This document shows positions 61,571 to 64,000 of a stretch of 64,000 nucleotides of DNA, in pieces. Location of the stretch: NCBI RefSeq assembly GCF_002160515.1, contig NZ_NFKS01000011.1, forward strand, positions 1 through 64,000, given 5' to 3'. A program made the position numbers and the translations under genes. The stretch is from Anaeromassilibacillus sp. An172. GTDB taxonomy: Bacteria; Bacillota; Clostridia; Oscillospirales; Acutalibacteraceae. The notes under the pieces are model-generated. The model saw only the letters and a program-made list of their open reading frames with translations, searched no databases and was not told the origin of the DNA. Position 1 is the first letter of the stretch. Each line of letters begins with the position of its first letter.

Positions 61571-62968
61571 TCACTTTTTGGCGTTGTTTGGAAGTCTGTG
61601 CTTTGCGTCATAGTCCTTAGCCATTTTAACAACAATGCCGCTGAGAGCAAGAAGACCGATAATGTTAGGAAGAACCATAAGTCCGTTGAACATATCGGAC
61701 ATGTTCCAAACCAAGTCAACCTTAAGTGTTGAACCAAGAACGATAAAGAGAACAACTATTGCGCCGTAAATCTTTACAGCTTTCTTTCCGAAAAGATATT
61801 TTACGTTCTGCTCTCCGAAGAAATACCATCCTATAATGGTGGAGAATGCAAAGAACAGCATACATATAGCTATGAATATATTTCCAAAGCTGCCGAATGC
61901 GCTGTTAAATGCAACCTGCGCAAGCTCTGCACCGTCAAATTCCATCCATGCGCCGCTTGCAACGCTTGTTGAAATGATTACCAAAGCTGTCATTGTGAGA
62001 ATAATGAATGTATCGATAAATACGCCCAGCATAGCGATGATTCCCTGGTCACCAGGATGGTCAACCTTTGCAAGAGCGTGAGCATGAGGAGTAGAACCCA
62101 TACCGGCTTCGTTGGAGAAAAGACCTCTTGCAACACCTTTGCTCATTGCCATCTGGATTGTAATTCCGAGAGCACCGCCGCCTACAGCTTGAGGGCTGGA
62201 TGCGCCTACAAAAATCTGTCTGAAAGCCTCTCCCAAGTATGAGAAGTTCATTCCCAAAATAATAAGGCATCCAACAACATAGAAAAGAGCCATAATAGGA
62301 ACAAGCTTTTCAGTAATCCATGCAATTCTCTTTGCACCGCCGATAAAGATCAAAGCGGCAAGAATTGCAACTGCAATACCTACAGCTATCGGAGGAATAC
62401 TGAAAGCATTCTGGAAGGAAGCTCCGATAGAGTTTGACTGAACCATGTTACCCATAAATCCCAAAGCAAGGATAATTGCTACTGAGAAAAAGCCTGCAAG
62501 GAACTTTCCGAACTTTCCACGGAAAGCAGCTCTTATGTAATAAACAGGGCCGCCTGTTACCTCTCCGTCTGAATGTGTTGTCTTAAACTTCTGAGCAAGT
62601 GTTGCCTCGCTGTAGATTGTTGCCATTCCGAAAAATGCGCTGAGCCACATCCAAAAGATTGCGCCAGGGCCGCCGGCATGTATTGCTGTTGCCGCACCTG
62701 CGATATTACCTGTACCAACCTGAGCCGCAATAGCGGTTGTAAGTGCCTGGAAAGAGCTCATTCCGTCTTTGCCGGCTTTTTTACCGTTCAGTGAAAAGCT
62801 TCCGAAAAGCTTCTTAACACCTGTTTTGAATTTTCTTACCTGGATAAATTTCAATCTGAAGGTAAAGAAAATACCTGCACCGCACAGGATGTAGATAAGG
62901 GCGTAATCCCAAAGATATGAGTTGATTACCTTAACCACATCATTCACATAATTCATGACTGCGTCCAA
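61571..62968 (-). CDS. Sodium:alanine/glycine symporter (AGCS family)
   Basis: 465 residues from TTG 62968, for which AGGAG is well placed; GTG 62977 is an alternative too close to it. About 10 hydrophobic segments. ALTTAIAAQVGTGNIAGAAT is the AGCS signature, with GGPGAIFWMWLSAFFGM and GLFSNEAGMGSTPHAHALA. It imports alanine or glycine with sodium. A tandem glycine riboswitch and terminator precede it, which makes glycine the likely substrate. Confidence 0.92.
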   Translation of the reverse strand: MDAVMNYVNDVVKVINSYLWDYALIYILCGAGIFFTFRLKFIQVRKFKTGVKKLFGSFSLNGKKAGKDGMSSFQALTTAIAAQVGTGNIAGAATAIHAGGPGAIFWMWLSAFFGMATIYSEATLAQKFKTTHSDGEVTGGPVYYIRAAFRGKFGKFLAGFFSVAIILALGFMGNMVQSNSIGASFQNAFSIPPIAVGIAVAILAALIFIGGAKRIAWITEKLVPIMALFYVVGCLIILGMNFSYLGEAFRQIFVGASSPQAVGGGALGITIQMAMSKGVARGLFSNEAGMGSTPHAHALAKVDHPGDQGIIAMLGVFIDTFIILTMTALVIISTSVASGAWMEFDGAELAQVAFNSAFGSFGNIFIAICMLFFAFSTIIGWYFFGEQNVKYLFGKKAVKIYGAIVVLFIVLGSTLKVDLVWNMSDMFNGLMVLPNIIGLLALSGIVVKMAKDYDAKHRLPNNAKK

Positions 62969-63017
62969 AAAAACCACTCCTAAAAATAAATGTAATCATA
63001 TAAATTTATATATATGA

Positions 63018-63053
63018 AAATAAAAAGAGCCTAACTCAAAAGAGTTAAGCTCT
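63018..63053 (-). terminator. Riboswitch expression-platform terminator
   Basis: Minus-strand 12-bp stem AGAGCTTAACTC/GAGTTAGGCTCT followed by TTTTTATTTT, just after the second glycine aptamer and before the symporter start. Confidence 0.85.
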
Positions 63054-63079
63054 GGAAAACAAAAATAAATAGCAAAGTG

Positions 63080-63256
63080 ACGTAATGTCATCCTCTGTCC
63101 TTTTGCCTGAGAGATTCGGAAAATTCCTTGCACCTTCGGCACTCTTTTAAAAGAGTTTCTCCAGAGTTTACTCGGTTTTCAGTCCTATTTCCTAAAAGGA
63201 AATTCCTGAGAGCATTACTCCTTCGGCAAGCGCATGGCTACTTTTCTGAAAACTTC
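63080..63256 (-). promoter_or_regulatory. Tandem glycine riboswitch
   Basis: Two glycine aptamers on the minus strand. Aptamer 1 carries TTGCCGAAGGAGTAATGCTC, TCTCAGGAA and AGGACTG; aptamer 2 carries GTGCCGAAGGTGCAAGG, CTCTCAGGCAAAAGGACAGA and GG. They are joined by a short linker (AAAACCGAGTAAAC) as in gcvT-type tandems. Followed by a terminator, so glycine probably controls transcription into the symporter gene. Promoter at 63294-63322. Boundaries approximate. Confidence 0.93.
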
Positions 63257-63293
63257 AACGCAATTCAACTTGTTAAATCACGACAACGACACT

Positions 63294-63322
63294 ATGTTAC
63301 CATATATACAGGTAAACTTCAA
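63294..63322 (-). promoter_or_regulatory. Promoter of the riboswitch-symporter transcript
   Basis: Minus strand TTGAAG (63322-63317), 17-base spacer, TAACAT (63299-63294). Confidence 0.6.
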
Positions 63323-63406
63323 GCAATAATCACAAATTGATAAAATTTTGTCGAAATAGCACAAGTCGCATAAACTATTTTTGTCTATATTTTGATAGTC
63401 ATTAAA

Positions 63407-64000
63407 TTATTTCTTGGCAATAACTTCCTTGACAGCCTCAACAATGTGCTTATCTGTCATCTCGTATTCCTCCTGGAGGAATGGAAGCTTACCAACCTGA
63501 CCGAATCTGTCCTTAATACCGATTCTCTTCATGATTGTAGGACACTCTTCGCCAAGTACCTCTGCTACTGCTGAGCCAAGGCCGCCGATGATGTTGTGGT
63601 TTTCAGCAACAACAACAGCTCTTGTTTTCTTTGCAGAAGCAATTACAGCCTCTCTGTCGATAGGCTTAATGGTATGAATGTTTATAACTTCAGCATCAAT
63701 GCCAAGCTCTTCAAGAGTTTTCAAAGCCTTCATTGTCTCCTGAACCATTATACCTGTTGCGAAAATTGTAACGTCCTTACCCTCTTTGATTGTATCAGCC
63801 TTAAAGAGGTCGAATTTATAATCAGGAGCTGTAAATACATCGTCGATTGCCTTTCTGAACATTCTGATGTATACAGGACCGTCATAATTTATAATCTGAG
63901 GCATAGCCTGTCTGAACTGTTCTGCATCCACCGGCTCGTAGATAACCAAGCTTGGAATACTTCTTACAACGCCCACATCCTCAACGCTCATGTGTGTTGC
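63407..64000 (-). CDS. Transketolase C-terminal subunit family protein, 5' end outside window
   Basis: 198 codons visible, the frame running off the window edge (it reads ATHMSVEDVG at the edge, the conserved THxSVED block). Whole subunits are usually near 310 residues, so about a third is missing. The pyrimidine-domain end (YIRMFRK) is followed by the C-terminal domain (KDVTIFATGIMVQETMKALK, then VINIHTIKPIDREAV and AVVVAENHNIIGGLGSAVAE). In such split transketolases the N-terminal ThDP subunit gene normally lies upstream. Pentose-phosphate metabolism is the likely role. Confidence 0.88.
   Translation of the reverse strand, partial: ATHMSVEDVGVVRSIPSLVIYEPVDAEQFRQAMPQIINYDGPVYIRMFRKAIDDVFTAPDYKFDLFKADTIKEGKDVTIFATGIMVQETMKALKTLEELGIDAEVINIHTIKPIDREAVIASAKKTRAVVVAENHNIIGGLGSAVAEVLGEECPTIMKRIGIKDRFGQVGKLPFLQEEYEMTDKHIVEAVKEVIAKK

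Overview
The window looks like the chromosome of an anaerobic, spore-forming Firmicute of the Clostridia, most likely an Oscillospiraceae/Ruminococcaceae-type gut bacterium. The evidence is low-to-moderate GC, strong GGAGG ribosome-binding sites with frequent GTG/TTG starts, a spo0A gene, a YtvI-like sporulation membrane protein, an exosporium-type collagen-like protein and a secreted enzyme with a type I dockerin (cellulosome-style). No prophage, insertion sequence or CRISPR array was seen. Species assignment is inference.

Layout. 1-5098 (minus): two tandem paralogous secreted beta-helix proteins (one cut by the window edge) behind a SurA/PrsA-like lipoprotein. 5399-8974 (minus): YtgP/SpoVB-type flippase, a YbaK-type deacylase, a dockerin cysteine peptidase and tRNA-Leu. 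9438-15787 (plus, apart from two minus-strand tRNAs): an HTH protein with a large unknown domain, a DUF378 protein, tRNA-Gln and tRNA-Pro, then a two-component system with a third membrane protein and a FemX-type ligase gene. That ligase gene is preceded by four GATAC boxes at exact 11-bp spacing, which also occur at the two-component promoter. 15849-19775: cca, uracil permease, cation efflux pump. 20253-28210 (minus): spo0A, then pepS, an aluminium-resistance-type PLP enzyme, GNAT, two M42 peptidases and murD. 28367-33190: MocR regulator, YtvI, RNase P RNA, cyclophilin, orphan trpB. 33602-38383: NAD salvage (pncB, pncA), small HTH protein, malic enzyme, Asn/Tyr-rich membrane protein. 38446-45231: DUF2079 protein, two XRE regulators, a four-gene cluster with two GPP34-like proteins, a YdcF protein. 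45367-49019 (minus): rpmG-secE-nusG-rplK-rplA and rplJ-rplL with an L10 leader. 49219-53221: hypothetical protein, argS, DUF1934, murI. 53427-57042 (minus): a complete three-gene pathway from phosphoenolpyruvate to 2-aminoethylphosphonate, with a nucleotidyltransferase domain that could activate the product. 57168-60553: PASTA protein with an inactive-looking kinase domain, divergent from the collagen-like gene, and a tiny membrane protein. 60641-64000 (minus): YhcC-type radical SAM protein, a Na+/amino-acid symporter under a tandem glycine riboswitch, and part of a transketolase-like subunit.

The most unusual signal is a family of roughly 100-bp intergenic elements at 19869-20245 and 33161-33511. 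Each begins within about ten bases of the stop codon of the gene it follows (spo0A and trpB), in the same orientation relative to that gene. Each has a conserved arm plus a hairpin whose stem sequence differs between copies while base-pairing is kept by paired changes. At trpB the element supplies the last codons and the stop. This is the best candidate here for an undescribed structured element. Other notable signals are the phased GATAC operators, the pseudokinase, the GPP34 cluster and a hairpin repeated upstream of rplK and rplA.
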